DNA of 15,039 nucleotides from JBBDRW01 sp040905265 (lineage in GTDB: Bacteria; Bacteroidota; Rhodothermia; Balneolales; Balneolaceae): the NCBI GenBank assembly GCA_040905265.1, contig JBBDRW010000184.1, forward strand, positions 1 through 15,039, read 5' to 3'. The translations under genes and the position numbers were made by a program. Shown here one piece after another: positions 14,732 to 15,039 of the stretch (position 1 is its first letter; each line of letters starts with the position of its first letter). Under the pieces are notes generated by a model. It was not told the DNA's origin. It made no database searches and saw only the letters and a program-made list of their open reading frames with translations.

Positions 14732-14754
14732 GCGGGTGGGAGTGACCCTCCCGC
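14732..14754 (+). terminator. GC-rich hairpin just after rplQ (possible terminator without U-tract)
   Basis: GCGGG (14732-14736) pairs with CCCGC (14750-14754). After one T-T mismatch, GGG (14738-14740) pairs with CCC (14746-14748) around a five-base loop. It starts two bases after the rplQ stop codon. No T-run follows (next bases CGGATCGCATGG), so it is either a Rho-assisted 3' end, an RNA-stabilising structure, or one part of a composite terminator with the next hairpin. Confidence 0.5.
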
Positions 14755-14778
14755 CGGATCGCATGGTTGACACGACAC

Positions 14779-14845
14779 CAGATGCCACCTGTTAGAATTG
14801 ATGAGAAGAGTGCGCACTGCAATGGTGCCACTCTTCTGGTATCTG
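14779..14845 (+). terminator. Long composite hairpin downstream of rplQ
   Basis: AGAAGAGTG (14804-14812) pairs perfectly with CACTCTTCT (14829-14837). Inside, GCAC (14814-14817) pairs with GTGC (14825-14828) around a seven-base loop, leaving one bulged C. Directly against its base, CAGATGCC (14779-14786) pairs with GGTATCTG (14838-14845), with one G-T pair and a 17-nt bulge on the left side. It has no T-run, so intrinsic termination is uncertain. Transcript end formation, RNA processing or mRNA protection are possible. Confidence 0.45.
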
Positions 14846-14848
14846 CAC

Positions 14849-14872
14849 GGAACGGACAGCGGACGGCGTTCC
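14849..14872. repeat. Short inverted repeat
   Basis: GGAACG (14849-14854) is repeated inverted as CGTTCC (14867-14872) with a 12-base spacer. It is the third and weakest of three inverted repeats in a row between rplQ and the promoter region. Six perfect pairs could arise by chance. Confidence 0.3.
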
Positions 14873-14894
14873 CTGGAGCGCATCAAATCCCGAC

Positions 14895-14954
14895 AAGATA
14901 TTTCATATTTATTGTAGTTTCGGGTTGACTTGAGTTCGTTAATTTCCGTATATT
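14895..14954 (+). promoter_or_regulatory. Sigma-70-like promoter with A/T-rich upstream tract
   Basis: TTGACT (14925-14930) and TATATT (14949-14954) are separated by 18 nt, close to the housekeeping consensus TTGACA-17-TATAAT. Bases 14895-14920 upstream are 22 of 26 A/T, as in an UP element that binds the RpoA C-terminal domain. Crown Bacteroidota use a different consensus (TTTG and TANNTTTG), so this also bears on the lineage. It points rightward, out of the window. Confidence 0.55.
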
Positions 14955-14960
14955 GGAAAT
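14942..14960. repeat. Inverted repeat straddling the -10 element
   Basis: ATTTCC (14942-14947) and GGAAAT (14955-14960) are perfect inverted copies flanking GTATATT, so the -10 hexamer sits in the spacer. A second small palindrome, GTTTC-G-GAAAC (14963-14973), and a direct GAAAC copy (14974-14978) follow near the likely transcription start. This could be an operator or chance in A/T-rich DNA. Confidence 0.35.
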
Positions 14961-14986
14961 CTGTTTCGGAAACGAAACTGCTAAAA

Positions 14987-14997
14987 GTTCCTTGACA
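14987..14997 (+). promoter_or_regulatory. boxA-like antitermination element, probable rRNA operon leader
   Basis: GTTCCTTGACA matches the E. coli rrn boxA segment GCTCTTTAACA at 8 of 11 positions. It also resembles the GTTCTTTGACATATTG sequence often seen upstream of 16S rRNA genes in Bacteroidota-type genomes. The following ATATTGAGTGATAAACA is also leader-like. It lies about 30-40 nt after the presumed transcription start. I infer that a 16S rRNA gene starts beyond base 15039; it is not in the window. Confidence 0.5.
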
Positions 14998-15039
14998 TAT
15001 TGAGTGATAAACAGATCGTTGTGTGAGCCTAGAACGATG

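Larger units (their letters stand above)
14730..15039. other. Gene-free region between rplQ and the window end
   Basis: No open reading frame with recognisable protein sequence is present on either strand. In order, it holds three inverted repeats (14732-14872), an A/T-rich tract (14895-14920), a promoter (14925-14954), palindromes around the start site (14942-14978) and a boxA-like element (14987-14997). The last 40 bases show no gene start that I recognise. Confidence 0.7.

Noticed and set aside
14787..14793. ACCTGTT copy after rplQ as another instance of the infA-rpmJ repeat unit
   Set aside because: A single 7-mer match is expected about once or twice by chance on two strands of 15 kb, and the surrounding bases do not match the element.
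14992..14997. TTGACA as the -35 box of a second promoter
   Set aside because: No -10-like hexamer lies 16-18 nt downstream, and the bases fit the boxA-like leader element better.
1..15039. A hidden novel system, such as a defence, mobile or metabolic cluster
   Set aside because: All coding space is taken by contiguous, intact, co-oriented translation and transcription genes in conserved order. No foreign gene or large unexplained region remains.

Overview
This window is an ordinary, highly conserved core-genome region. It holds a fused S10-spc-alpha ribosomal protein super-operon, with every gene on the + strand. It runs from the last codons of rpsJ (S10), through rplC-rplD-rplW-rplB-rpsS-rplV-rpsC-rplP-rpmC-rpsQ, rplN-rplX-rplE-rpsN-rpsH-rplF-rplR-rpsE-rplO-secY, map-infA-rpmJ and rpsM-rpsK-rpsD-rpoA-rplQ. 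I found no mobile genes, CRISPR, tRNA, rRNA gene or anything resembling a new defence or metabolic system. Only non-coding details and a few protein features deserve a second look.

The organism is most likely a member of the Bacteroidota/Rhodothermota/Balneolota side of the FCB group. The signs are the secY-map-infA-rpmJ-rpsM order without adk, the HPMGGGEG variant in L2, Bacteroidota-like L16, L29, S13 and S14 sequences, and cysteine-free S4 and L36. Several genes have clear Shine-Dalgarno sequences, which are rare in the crown Bacteroidota, so an earlier branch such as Balneolota or Rhodothermota fits better. This placement is inference from protein motifs, not from a tree.

Layout: bases 1-74 hold the end of S10. 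Bases 94-8892 hold a tightly packed ribosomal protein block with gaps of 4-27 nt or overlaps of 1-4 nt. The L30 gene (rpmD), normally between rpsE and rplO, is absent. Bases 8917-11244 hold the SecY translocase channel, methionine aminopeptidase and IF-1, with overlapping ends. Bases 11245-11356 hold the only sizeable gap inside the operon, filled by an imperfect palindrome of about 77 nt built from ACAGGT units. Bases 11357-14729 hold L36, S13, S11, S4, the RNA polymerase alpha subunit and a long L17 with a 130-residue charged tail.

Bases 14730-15039 contain no gene. They hold three consecutive inverted repeats that probably end or process the operon transcript. These are followed by an A/T-rich tract, a TTGACT-18-TATATT promoter and a boxA-like sequence. 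That arrangement looks like the leader of an rRNA operon whose 16S gene would lie just beyond the window.

Together the genes supply ribosome subunits, initiation (IF-1), N-terminal methionine removal (Map), membrane insertion (SecY) and transcription (RpoA), co-expressed as one growth-rate-linked unit.
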